This document shows, one piece after another, positions 1-7,475 of a DNA stretch of 22,728 nucleotides. The stretch lies in the NCBI GenBank assembly GCA_002395225.1, contig DGWH01000037.1:1-22728 (forward strand). Reading direction: 5' to 3'. The translations under genes and the position numbers were made by a program. This stretch comes from Christensenella sp. UBA4263. GTDB taxonomy: Bacteria; Bacillota; Clostridia; Christensenellales; Aristaeellaceae. Every line of letters starts with the position of its first letter. Within the stretch, counting starts at the first letter, position 1. The notes under the pieces are model-generated. The model had not been told where the DNA came from and did not search any database. It saw only the letters and a program-made list of their open reading frames with translations.

Positions 1-575
1 TATAGGCAATGTAATCACCGGAATGAATCCCGGCGGAGTTGACTGCCTGGAGGAATCCTTCCATGCGATGAATCCGGAGATTCAGGGACAGCGAATCCGA
101 CAGATACGCGATTTTGCGATGACCCAGCTGAATCAGATGCTGCGTTGCCTGAAATGCCTCGCTGACTTTGTTGCAGGTGATATTGTGTGCATGGGAAAGC
201 AGGGTGCCCCTCCTCGATCAGACTGACAATCCGGCCGCCGTGACGGGTGTAAAGGGAGGCTGCTTCGGGAAGGTATTCGAGGAACAGTGTGATAATTCCG
301 CGAACGTTGTGCTCAAGCATGTCCTGCAGGTAGCGGTCTGTATCAGACTGTTTCCGGTCGCAGCTGGCAAAAAGAACCGCGTAGTTGTTGGATACGGCTT
401 CGTCTTCGATTCCACGCAGAATGGACGGGTAAAATGGATTTGAGACAGAGGGCAGCAGAACACCAATGGTTGTACTCGTCTGTTTTTTCAGATTCCGGGC
501 CTGAAGGTTTGGAATATAATTTAACTGTTTGCTGACAGCACAATATGTCAAAAACATTTTTTTGCAGATCAACAA
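1..575 (-). pseudogene. LacI-family regulator remnant: no DNA-binding domain, frameshifted, cut by window edge
   Basis: From about 536 leftwards the minus strand reads VSKQLNYIPNLQARNL, the hinge segment that follows the helix-turn-helix in LacI/GalR regulators. The start of the sugar-binding domain follows (TIGVLLPSVSNPFYPSILRG). The reading frame breaks at about 190-205. After a one-base shift the family signature resumes (ATQHLIQLGHRKIAYLSD, then an R..GF...AV..AGI pattern) and runs off the window at base 1. No frame upstream of 575 encodes the roughly 50-residue helix-turn-helix that should precede the hinge. I see a protein lacking its DNA-binding head and carrying a frameshift. I infer a decayed regulator. 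The frameshift alone could be a sequencing error, but the missing head could not. The remaining sugar-binding part suggests an ancestral role in carbohydrate control. Confidence 0.8.
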
Positions 576-625
576 AAAACGGTGAACAGGGGACGAAAGA
601 ACAGGGAAGGAACGACAAAAAAGAA

Positions 626-639
626 TGTCAACATTGACA
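626..639. promoter_or_regulatory. 14-bp perfect palindrome, possible operator
   Basis: TGTCAA-CA-TTGACA is a perfect 6-2-6 inverted repeat between the LacI remnant and the divergent SH3 gene. Each arm also reads as a consensus -35 hexamer (TTGACA), one per strand, but no good -10 lies 16-18 bases from either. It could be an operator or a chance palindrome. Confidence 0.3.
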
Positions 640-774
640 AAATGTGCCGGATAAGTTTACACTCAGGCAAACAGAAAAGGGAACCGCGTATGATGTGCTG
701 AACCGCAGGGAAAACGGCATATCCGCAAAGAAGACGTAAAAACCGGGATCATTGCAGAGAATGAAGGTGAGAAT

Positions 775-1740
775 TTGAAAAGCGTGCACAGACAGGCTAG
801 AACGCAAATGCGTGGATGGTTCACGGCCGTATTTGCGGTCATCCTGATGCTGGTTTTCTCTGCCTGCGCGGAGGAAGCGTATTATGTTGTAACCAATAAG
901 GCGAATGTCAACATGCGGGCAGCGCCTGAAACCAAAAGTCATCTCGTCATGCAGATAAAAACCAGGGGGACAAAGCTGACGGTTCTTTTCTCCGTGACGG
1001 ACAATAAAGGAACAGAATGGCTGCAGGTCGAGTCTCAGCTGGGAAAAAAGGGATATATTCAGGCCTCCTTCCTGACAAGGACTGCCGGGAAACCCGTGAT
1101 AAAGAACAGCAGCGGATATGCTGCATGGACAGATGCCTACAATGACTTTATCCTTGGGGGAAAATATCGGAACTGGAAAGGGCCGGACCCTTATGAAAGC
1201 ATTTGGGAAGATCCGGGAAATCCCCCGCAGTTCGGACTGTATGACATCGACAGAAACGGCATTCCTGAACTGCTGGCTGGCGGAAATGAGGCGATGGCCT
1301 CAAACTGCTTCCATATCTTTACATTTGAAAATGGTGTGATGAAGTTCTGCGGAAATGCAGGCTTTGAATCAGCGAGGCTCTTTGTGATTCCGAACAGTCC
1401 CTACATCGGCTTGTTCTGCCATGATGGAAAGCAGGACATTTACACCACTGTCTACTATGAGCTGATCAATGGAAAAATCAGGGAGCAGCCTGTGCGGGAA
1501 TGGTGCCATGACTGGATTGAAAATGGGGATGAATATGTCAACATTCCGGGTGACCCGATCAGACTGACGGCGGATGAGCAGTTATTCCAGTCGACTTTCA
1601 CCCATGAGGTGGCGCTCCTGGTGCAGGCAACAAGCATTCAGATTCAGCAGATGGGCTGGGAAAATTTCCTCAGAGGTCCCTTTTTCACACCGGCCTATGT
1701 GGAAACGTGGGTGTGGCCGGACTTTACATTTCAGACCTGA
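775..1740 (+). CDS. Secreted SH3b-domain protein with a Ca-loop-like C-terminal region
   Basis: Predicted 321-residue exported protein of unknown role. A basic N-terminus and hydrophobic stretch (about residues 12-31) end in SACAEE. This allows signal peptidase I cleavage after ACA; the cysteine is a poor lipobox because Phe sits at -3. Residues about 36-98 form a bacterial SH3 domain (VTNKANVNMRAAPETKS, later KKGYIQASFL), a fold that usually binds cell-wall peptides. The rest holds F153-GLYDIDRNGIPELL, a D-x-D-x-N-G-x-x-E loop like those in calcium-binding repeats. This motif is common in exported Clostridia proteins of unknown function. The start is TTG, chosen because AAGGTGAG lies just upstream; the next in-frame ATG (residue 12) has no comparable site. 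It is transcribed away from the LacI remnant. The second SH3b protein (17767-18279) is not a close copy. Confidence 0.8.
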   Translation: MKSVHRQARTQMRGWFTAVFAVILMLVFSACAEEAYYVVTNKANVNMRAAPETKSHLVMQIKTRGTKLTVLFSVTDNKGTEWLQVESQLGKKGYIQASFLTRTAGKPVIKNSSGYAAWTDAYNDFILGGKYRNWKGPDPYESIWEDPGNPPQFGLYDIDRNGIPELLAGGNEAMASNCFHIFTFENGVMKFCGNAGFESARLFVIPNSPYIGLFCHDGKQDIYTTVYYELINGKIREQPVREWCHDWIENGDEYVNIPGDPIRLTADEQLFQSTFTHEVALLVQATSIQIQQMGWENFLRGPFFTPAYVETWVWPDFTFQT

Positions 1741-1828
1741 AGCGTTAACCGGCAGTGAAAGAGTTCGAACCCTTGTCGTCGGTTGTTCAGAGGCTGAGCG
1801 CCGGCGAAACAACAGCGCGTGATAAAAA

Positions 1829-2968
1829 ATGAAGAGGAGGATGATGAAGAAAATAGTGAATCTGTTTCTTGCAGGCATCCTGGTATTATTCGTGAACACG
1901 TTTGCCATGGCGAGCAAAATGAAGCCGGAGCAGCAGTCCGGAAAGGTGTTTGTTGCGGAGCACAGCGGATTAGAGATCGATATTCCCGGGGAATATGAGA
2001 AGATCAAAGGGGCGATCGAATTCACGGATTTGGGAGATCATTTTACCCGGGGCGCGGGAATTGTCGAGATTTACGGTATGTACTATCCGATGCCGGAGGA
2101 AGAATTCCTGAAATTGCGCGATGAGGAAGCCAAAGCCGAAAATGCAGGGGATGTCGATAAAGCGATGGAAATTCTGATGCAGATGAACGGCACCCATCTG
2201 TTCCGGATATATGGGATTGACGGAGGGCGCAAGGCAGAGGATCTGAAACAATATCTGGCTGCGGAAAATGTTACGGAGGAAATGACGCAGGAGGAAATTG
2301 CCGCGTCGACAAAAGAGATTCAGGAAAAAGAGTTCATTGAGGTCGGAGCTCTGGAGGGCTTTACCTACTATCTGGACATGCAGGGGCCGGAAGGAAAGCA
2401 GGAGCTCTATCCGAATTTTGATCCGGTGTATCTGGAGGAGTTCAATTCACTGGCAGGCAACAGGGAACTGCTTTTGAACCATATCCGGTTAACCGGCGGC
2501 GTGAAGCTGACGGAGGTGCTGGATCTGGCGGAAAACGGAGAAAAGGTCCGCTTCGAGACGAAAGACATTGCGGGGAATTCCGTTAAAAGTGAAGATCTGT
2601 TTTCCGACCATCCGGTGACGATGATTAACCTGTGGGCAACATGGTGTGCGCCCTGCAAACAGGAGATGCCGGAACTTGAGAAACTGAATCAGTCCCTTGC
2701 TGAAAAGAACTGCCAGATTATCGGCATTGTGACAGATGCAGACAGTGAGGAGCAGATTGCCAAAGCGGCAGAGATCCTGAACGAACGGGGTGTGAACTAT
2801 GTGAATCTTGTCCCGTTTGAGAGAATGGAGGAGATGCTGCCGATGAATGCGTATCCCACCAGCTATTTTGTGGATGAAACGGGCACGCTGGTTGGTGAAG
2901 CGGTTGAGGGGGCGTATCTGGAGCGGTACCCTGAGGTGATTGATTCCATTCTTGCAAACACGAAATAG
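1829..2968 (+). CDS. Secreted TlpA-like thioredoxin-fold protein
   Basis: Predicted 379-residue exported thiol-disulfide protein. A hydrophobic signal segment (about residues 9-28) ends in AMA, a signal peptidase I site. Residues about 30-230 are an acidic region I do not recognise. Residues about 240-375 are a thioredoxin fold with WATWCAPC (C273 and C276) and the cis-proline segment NAYPTSYFVD. WCxPC is typical of TlpA/ResA proteins, which reduce disulfides outside the membrane, for example in cytochrome c maturation. No cytochrome genes are nearby, so the substrate is unknown. The start is uncertain: the ATG at 1829 has no good ribosome site, while AGGAGG at 1835-1840 directly precedes ATG codons at 1841 and 1844. 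The true start may be one of those, removing four or five residues. Confidence 0.85.
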   Translation: MKRRMMKKIVNLFLAGILVLFVNTFAMASKMKPEQQSGKVFVAEHSGLEIDIPGEYEKIKGAIEFTDLGDHFTRGAGIVEIYGMYYPMPEEEFLKLRDEEAKAENAGDVDKAMEILMQMNGTHLFRIYGIDGGRKAEDLKQYLAAENVTEEMTQEEIAASTKEIQEKEFIEVGALEGFTYYLDMQGPEGKQELYPNFDPVYLEEFNSLAGNRELLLNHIRLTGGVKLTEVLDLAENGEKVRFETKDIAGNSVKSEDLFSDHPVTMINLWATWCAPCKQEMPELEKLNQSLAEKNCQIIGIVTDADSEEQIAKAAEILNERGVNYVNLVPFERMEEMLPMNAYPTSYFVDETGTLVGEAVEGAYLERYPEVIDSILANTK

Positions 2969-2975
2969 ACAGAGG

Positions 2976-3027
2976 CAGTGCCAAAAGGTTCGCTCAGCGA
3001 AAAGCCATTGGCGGGCGGCCGGCACTG
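2976..3027. repeat. Nested inverted repeats between genes
   Basis: CAGTGCC (2976-2982) pairs with GGCACTG (3021-3027). Between them lies TTCGCT-C-AGCGAA (2989-3001) and a small GCC/GGC pairing (3004-3012). This could fold into a branched RNA or act as a weak terminator after the thioredoxin gene, but no T-run follows. It may also be one copy of a dispersed intergenic repeat. Confidence 0.35.
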
Positions 3028-3051
3028 TTCAGCTGAGAAACGGGGGAACAA

Positions 3052-3960
3052 ATGTTCGAAACAGAACGACTCCTTCTGCGCCGCTGGACGGATGGGGACG
3101 CAGAGGATCTATATGAATATGCCAGAGATGCAGCGGTTGGCCCCATTGCCGGCTGGCCGCCGCATCAGAGCGTCGAGGAAAGCCGGGAGGTGATCCGGAA
3201 GGTGCTTACGGGGCCGGAAGCGTATGCCATCTGTCTTAAACGGGACGGCCGGCCGATTGGCGCCATAGAGCTCAAGCTGAATGGCCGCACGGATATGACA
3301 GAGCGGGAGGATGAATGTGAGCTGGGGTACTGGCTGGGGAAACCGTTCTGGGGACAGGAAATCATGCCGGAGGCGGCGCGGGAGATGCTGCGTCATGCCT
3401 TTGAGGACCTGCAGATGACAAAGGTCTGGTGCGGTTTTTATGAAGGCAATGAAAAGTCGAAGCGCGTCCAGGAAAAGGTGGGCTTTCGCTATCAGTGGAA
3501 GTCTGAAAATGTGGACGTTCCGCTGATGGGGGAAAAACGAACGGGCCATGTCAGTTCCATCACGAAGGATCAGTGGGAATGGGACAGAATGGTGGCGGCC
3601 GCCAGAGCCGTGCAGAATGGCCGGAAAATCTCGGATTATGTTGAGGCCGGCGGCGTCGCGGCGGCCATTCTGTCCGCCTCCGGCCGGATCTATACGGGCG
3701 TATGCGTGGATACCTGTTCCACCCTTGGCATCTGCGCGGAGCGAAATGCCATTTTCAATATGCTGACCAATGGCGAGCAGGAGATCCGGAAAGTGGTGGC
3801 CATCATGTCGAACGGAAAAAGCGGCGCTCCCTGCGGGGCCTGCCGCGAGCTGATGGTCCAGCTGATGCCGAAAACCTATAAACAGGTGGAGATCCTGATG
3901 GACCATGAGAGCGAAAGAGTGATGACACTGGGCCAGCTGACCCCTGAATGGTGGATTTGA
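3052..3960 (+). CDS. GNAT acetyltransferase fused to a cytidine deaminase
   Basis: One continuous 302-residue reading frame holds two enzymes. Residues 1 to about 180 are a RimJ/RimL-type N-acetyltransferase: the start MFETERLLLRRW, ELGYWLGKPFWGQ and a late EGNEKSKRVQEKVGF segment are typical. Residues about 181-302 are a complete zinc cytidine deaminase-like domain. C228-A-E230 gives one zinc cysteine and the catalytic glutamate, and P260-C261-G-A-C264-R gives the other two zinc cysteines. The Cys rather than His first ligand and the PEWWI end resemble the stand-alone blasticidin-S-deaminase-like proteins common in Clostridia, which normally begin close to the join. Substrates are not known. 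The start has GGGGGA four bases upstream. The next gene follows after 45 bases and may be co-transcribed. The fusion is clear from the sequence; a role in nucleoside detoxification or salvage is only inference. Confidence 0.88.
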   Translation: MFETERLLLRRWTDGDAEDLYEYARDAAVGPIAGWPPHQSVEESREVIRKVLTGPEAYAICLKRDGRPIGAIELKLNGRTDMTEREDECELGYWLGKPFWGQEIMPEAAREMLRHAFEDLQMTKVWCGFYEGNEKSKRVQEKVGFRYQWKSENVDVPLMGEKRTGHVSSITKDQWEWDRMVAAARAVQNGRKISDYVEAGGVAAAILSASGRIYTGVCVDTCSTLGICAERNAIFNMLTNGEQEIRKVVAIMSNGKSGAPCGACRELMVQLMPKTYKQVEILMDHESERVMTLGQLTPEWWI

Positions 3961-4005
3961 GACACCGAAAAGCCGCTGATGGCATAAAAGAAAGGATGAA
4001 GGAAA

Positions 4006-5304
4006 ATGAGGTACGAACAGGAGATCCTTGAAAAGATCATGTATTATGATCCTACCGGGACGATGTCCATCTTTCCGCTTTACATTTACAAGACCCGCGA
4101 GAAAGTCAACAGACAAGCACTGGAGACAGCTGTCGGTTATGCCATTGAGTGTCATCCGCTTTTTGGATGCAGACTGGCAGAGGATGAAAAGGGATCTTAT
4201 CTGGAAACGAATCCGGAAAAACCGGTGATTCCGGACCTGAGTCCTGACAGGGAATATTTCTATGGGAATGAATCCAATCACTGCTATCCCTGGGTCATCG
4301 GGATTCGTGACAGGGAAATCATTTATACCTGCTTTCATGGCTTTGCAGATGGCATTGGTTCAACCATATTCATGAGGACGGTTTTGTACTATTATTTCAG
4401 GGAACAGGGAATCGACTGTGCGCCTGGAAAAGCGGTCACCCTGGAGCAGATCACGCCGGAATACCTTGAAAAGGACACGGAGCTGAGCGTCAAAAAGAAC
4501 GGAACAAAGGATGTGCCCAGTCTCTATGAGGCCAGGAAGCAGAATCCGACGGTTTTCCCGGATGAACTGCTTGAAGAGGAAAGTGATCATGCCGATGTTC
4601 ACAACCTGGCCATCAGCCTGGCGGATATCCGCAAAAAGAGCGCGGAGTACGAGGTTTCTCAGTTTGCGGTTATGACAACCTATATCGCACAGGCGGTTTG
4701 TTCGGTTCTTCCGGGAACGGACAACGTCGTTGTGATGAATATCGTGACCGATATGAGAGGATTGCTGAACAGCGCAACGACACACAACTGTGTGATGGTC
4801 GTTCCGGTGACGTTTGCACAAAAGGATCTCCAGAATAAATCAGATGAGCTCCTCTGCACCATGTTCCGTTCCCGGCTTGATCTGGGCTTTAATGAGGATG
4901 AGGTCCTGCATAACTGTTTCAATTCTGTCCAGATGGAACAGCGTTTCGGCGGGAATAAGAGATTTCTGGCGGGTGCTGCTGCACACATTGCGCAAAAGGC
5001 CGGATTTGAAAGCCCGGTTGCATCAGTCGGGTATACACATCTTACGCATACCGGTTTTTCGGATGATCTGTTCAGGCTGCTGGAGGATGTCTATATCAGC
5101 TATTCGGGATTTAAAGCGCAGGGCAAACTGGCCATTCCTGCCATGGCTGCGGTTTCAACCGACAAGGTCATTAATCTGATGCTGGTTGACGGAACGAAGA
5201 ATGAGCTGATTCTGAATGCGATTAAAAAGAAACTGACGGAAGCGCAGATATCCTTTGAGGCCAGAAAACTCGATCGGTATAAGGGAATTGTTTATAAACG
5301 GTAA
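4006..5304 (+). CDS. Condensation/alcohol acyltransferase-fold protein
   Basis: A 432-residue protein of the CoA-dependent acyltransferase superfamily (condensation domains, PapA and alcohol acetyltransferases). The N-terminal half contains C-F-H111-G-F-A-D115-G116, matching the HxxxDG catalytic motif, with H111 as likely base. It is followed by a helix like the one after this motif in the family. The start (EKIMYYDPTGTMSIFPLYIY) and the early VNRQALETAVGYAIECHPLF segment are typical of proteins that condense acyl donors with alcohols or amines. I do not see the usual DFGWG structural motif near the C-terminus. It stands alone, without carrier proteins, so an independent O- or N-acyltransferase is more likely than a peptide synthetase fragment. 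Start chosen with AAGGA upstream. A strong terminator follows. The substrate is unknown. Confidence 0.75.
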   Translation: MRYEQEILEKIMYYDPTGTMSIFPLYIYKTREKVNRQALETAVGYAIECHPLFGCRLAEDEKGSYLETNPEKPVIPDLSPDREYFYGNESNHCYPWVIGIRDREIIYTCFHGFADGIGSTIFMRTVLYYYFREQGIDCAPGKAVTLEQITPEYLEKDTELSVKKNGTKDVPSLYEARKQNPTVFPDELLEEESDHADVHNLAISLADIRKKSAEYEVSQFAVMTTYIAQAVCSVLPGTDNVVVMNIVTDMRGLLNSATTHNCVMVVPVTFAQKDLQNKSDELLCTMFRSRLDLGFNEDEVLHNCFNSVQMEQRFGGNKRFLAGAAAHIAQKAGFESPVASVGYTHLTHTGFSDDLFRLLEDVYISYSGFKAQGKLAIPAMAAVSTDKVINLMLVDGTKNELILNAIKKKLTEAQISFEARKLDRYKGIVYKR

Positions 5305-5340
5305 GGGGCATTGGTCAGGGAACTACCAAAGTCTTAATTG

Positions 5341-5386
5341 AAAAGCCGCCGGATACAGGGATCAGACCCTTTATCCGGCGGCTTTT
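5341..5386. terminator. Strong bidirectional intrinsic terminator
   Basis: AAAAGCCGCCGGAT (5341-5354) pairs perfectly with ATCCGGCGGCTTTT (5373-5386), with a further AGGG/CCCT pairing inside the loop. A's before and T's after the stem serve both the upstream plus-strand gene and the convergent MFS gene. Confidence 0.9.
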
Positions 5387-5478
5387 GTGCTGCAAAAAAA
5401 CAGATGGAAATTCCGAAGAAGCCGACACCCTGTTCATTTGATTGGGGTGTGAGGGAAAGCGGGAATCGGGCAGGCGTG

Positions 5479-6669
5479 TCAGAGGGAGGTCTTTGGTGAC
5501 ACAGGATGCTGTTTCTGCGTCCAGACGATGAGGGTGCCTGCTGTGCCGCAGATGACAGCGGTGACAAGCATGCCGTTGACACCGGTACGGTCAATCAGCC
5601 ATCCGCCGATCAGTGATCCGAAGATGGTGGCGGCGGTATGGGACATGGTCATGTAGGCCTGACCCTTGATGCGGTCCTGCTCCTGCATGATTTCATTGAC
5701 GTAGTAGACGGAGGAGACGGTGAGCAGGCCCCAGCCCATGGGCTGCAGGAGCTGAACCAGGTACAGGGCGGGAATGGAGGCGGCCAGCAGCGTTCCCAGG
5801 GCTTTCAGGGCAAAAAACGCACCGGAGAGCCGGAACCAGAAGCCGCTTTCCTTCTTTTTGAGCATGACGGGAAAGAGAAACATGGTGATCATTTCAAGGA
5901 GGCCGGCCAGGGCCATCACGATGCCCATGTGTTCACTGGTTCCGCCTCTGGAAACGACAATCTGGTAGATGTAGTTGTTGATCAGCACGTGGCTGACGTA
6001 GATCAGAACACAGCCGCCGAGCATGATGGAAAATACCGGATAGCGGTGAATGAAAGCGGAAATGCTGCCGGAGTCATTCTTTTGTTCGCTGCCGGTCCGA
6101 ACCTTGTGAAACGAATAAACACTGACGGAAAGGAGAAAACAGAGACAGAAGAGGGCTAATGCCAGCGGGTGAACCTGTGCGCCCTTCCGCGCTAAAAGCT
6201 GCCCGACGGAAAAGGACATGAGGGCATAGCCGATGGACCCGAATGCACGTGCGATGCCGAAGTTCAGGGGAATTCCGGCGTTGATGCTCTCCGTGCCCAG
6301 CGCATTGACCAGGGGGAGACTCAGCTGGACCAGCAGGATGACAAGCCCCAGCAGAATGCCGCAGAGAAGACCGTTTTTCCCGGTGAACAGGATAAGCAGT
6401 CCGGTTGCCATGAGCATGAGAGCGGACATCAGGATCAGGAGAATCCGCACAGAGGGGCTCTCTTTTCGGTCGGCATAGGCGGCAAGTGAGGGCTGGAGCA
6501 GAACGGACAGCGTACAGGCGGCGGCGCTGACCACCCCGATATGGGTGTTGGTCAGGCCGCAGACCAGCAGATAGGGACTGGCATAGGCCAGGGCGGCGCC
6601 GTAGATAAACCAGAAAGTAAACTGTACGGCCGCATAGGAAAGTGTCCATTTTACAGAAGCTTTATTCAT
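5479..6669 (-). CDS. MFS transporter (12 membrane segments, LacY/MFS_1-like)
   Basis: A 396-residue, very hydrophobic protein with about 12 predicted membrane helices in two halves joined by a polar loop (HKVRTGSEQKNDSGSISAF). The N-terminal pattern (WTLSYAAVQFTFWFIYGA) and AAYADRK between helices 2 and 3 fit the major facilitator subgroup related to LacY and phenylpropionate permeases. These are usually proton symporters for sugars, nucleosides or small acids. The substrate cannot be read from the sequence. The start is ATG at 6669, seven bases after GGAGG; a longer frame to 6717 exists but its start lacks a ribosome site. Its start overlaps the stop of a small upstream frame as ATGA. It is convergent with the acyltransferase gene and shares its terminator. 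Confidence 0.88.
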   Translation of the reverse strand: MNKASVKWTLSYAAVQFTFWFIYGAALAYASPYLLVCGLTNTHIGVVSAAACTLSVLLQPSLAAYADRKESPSVRILLILMSALMLMATGLLILFTGKNGLLCGILLGLVILLVQLSLPLVNALGTESINAGIPLNFGIARAFGSIGYALMSFSVGQLLARKGAQVHPLALALFCLCFLLSVSVYSFHKVRTGSEQKNDSGSISAFIHRYPVFSIMLGGCVLIYVSHVLINNYIYQIVVSRGGTSEHMGIVMALAGLLEMITMFLFPVMLKKKESGFWFRLSGAFFALKALGTLLAASIPALYLVQLLQPMGWGLLTVSSVYYVNEIMQEQDRIKGQAYMTMSHTAATIFGSLIGGWLIDRTGVNGMLVTAVICGTAGTLIVWTQKQHPVSPKTSL

Positions 6670-6866
6670 TGGATGACCTCCGGGATCAGGCGGAATATCC
6701 GGAACAGATGCAGGCACTGTTCCGGCGGGGTTTTAAACAATCCGCCGGAAACAAAGCGTTTGTCCGGCAGCGGGAACAGCGCATAATCCTGCGCCTCCAG
6801 AACGGATTTGTCAAGTGCTTTTTCCGCGGGAAAGGCGAAAGGCGTTGACAGACTGCGCGTTTCCAT
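6666..6866 (-). CDS. Possible small protein overlapping the MFS start (doubtful)
   Basis: A 66-codon frame (METRSLSTPF... to ...FRLIPEVIQ) ends in a TGA that overlaps the MFS start codon as ATGA, a classical sign of translational coupling. I recognise no domain. The ribosome site before the ATG at 6866 is poor, so this may be chance, or the tail of a decayed gene whose front is missing. An internal inverted repeat, TCCGGCGG (6722-6729) with CCGCCGGA (6743-6750), lies inside it. The remaining DNA from 6867 to 7003 shows nothing I can assign. Confidence 0.25.
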   Translation of the reverse strand: METRSLSTPFAFPAEKALDKSVLEAQDYALFPLPDKRFVSGGLFKTPPEQCLHLFRIFRLIPEVIQ

Positions 6867-7003
6867 GTTCCCGGCACCCCGGTTTTCGCGCCGGAACCTC
6901 CGGATCAGCGGAGGACTGCTTGAAATGCCGCTCACGGAACACAGATGCCGCCGGATGCGGTGATGGAGTGACAATTCGTGTACTGGATCTTTGAATTTGG
7001 ACA

Positions 7004-7017
7004 GATTTTATAAAATC
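7004..7017. promoter_or_regulatory. 14-bp perfect palindrome upstream of the sensory-unit promoter
   Basis: GATTTTATAAAATC is a perfect palindrome ending 12 bases before the -35 box of the promoter at 7030-7058. Position and symmetry fit a binding site for a dimeric regulator. I do not recognise the consensus, and AT-rich palindromes can arise by chance. Confidence 0.4.
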
Positions 7018-7029
7018 GGGATAGAAATC

Positions 7030-7058
7030 TTGACTCTTTTTCGTTTCTCCGATAAAAT
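7030..7058 (+). promoter_or_regulatory. SigA-type promoter of the sensory/regulatory unit
   Basis: TTGACT (7030-7035), a 17-base spacer and TAAAAT (7053-7058) closely match the housekeeping consensus. The TTG start of the first gene lies about 40 bases downstream of -10. Confidence 0.75.
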
Positions 7059-7097
7059 GAATTTACGGACTTGATAACGATAAAAGAGGTGATTTGC

Positions 7098-7475
7098 TTG
7101 ACAATCGCAGATATGGTGCGGATTCTCAATGCAAAAGTACTCATTGGTGCGGACAAGCTGGACACGCCGGTTTATACGGCCTGCTGTTCTGACCTGATGA
7201 GCGATGTACTTGCATTCGTCGATGAGAAAACGGTACTGATCACAGGGCTCACGAATCCGCATGTCATCCGGACAAGTGAGATGCTGGACCTTAAGTGCCT
7301 CGTCTTTGCACGGGGAAAGATCCCGGCGGCGGATATCCTGGAGAGCGCAGATGAACAGGGGCTGGTTGTCATTGCAACCAAGCTGACGGCATTCTCTGCC
7401 TGCGGCGTTCTCTATGAAAACGGACTTCGGGGCGTACCGGTTCCGGTTGAATGGGATTCAAAGGAGGGGGACTGA
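7098..7475 (+). CDS. DRTGG-domain protein, first gene of the hydrogenase-associated regulatory unit
   Basis: A 125-residue protein resembling stand-alone DRTGG-domain proteins found in clostridial hydrogenase loci. It has the alternating hydrophobic pattern of that fold: ADMVRILNAKVLIGADKLDTPV, later VLITGLTNPHVIRTSEMLDLKCLVFARGK and LVVIATKLTAFSACGVLYENGL. The same domain occurs in phosphotransacetylase and CBS-domain proteins, where it is thought to bind a ligand. No catalytic residues are evident and its biochemical role is unknown. The start is TTG at 7098, five bases after AGAGGTGA; an in-frame TTG at 7071 has no ribosome site. The stop overlaps the next start as TGATG, so translation is probably coupled to the GHKL gene. 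Confidence 0.75.
   Translation: MTIADMVRILNAKVLIGADKLDTPVYTACCSDLMSDVLAFVDEKTVLITGLTNPHVIRTSEMLDLKCLVFARGKIPAADILESADEQGLVVIATKLTAFSACGVLYENGLRGVPVPVEWDSKEGD

Noticed and set aside
626..662. SigA promoter for the first SH3 gene using TTGACA at 634-639
   Set aside because: At 16-18 bases downstream there is no acceptable -10 (TTACAC at best), so only the palindrome is reported.
1755..1790. tRNA-like T-loop (GTTCGAACC)
   Set aside because: The bases around it do not form a T stem, and no anticodon arm or acceptor stem can be built.
3109..4338. 409-codon open frame on the minus strand
   Set aside because: Antisense to the GNAT-deaminase fusion and the start of the acyltransferase gene; His/Arg-rich shadow composition.
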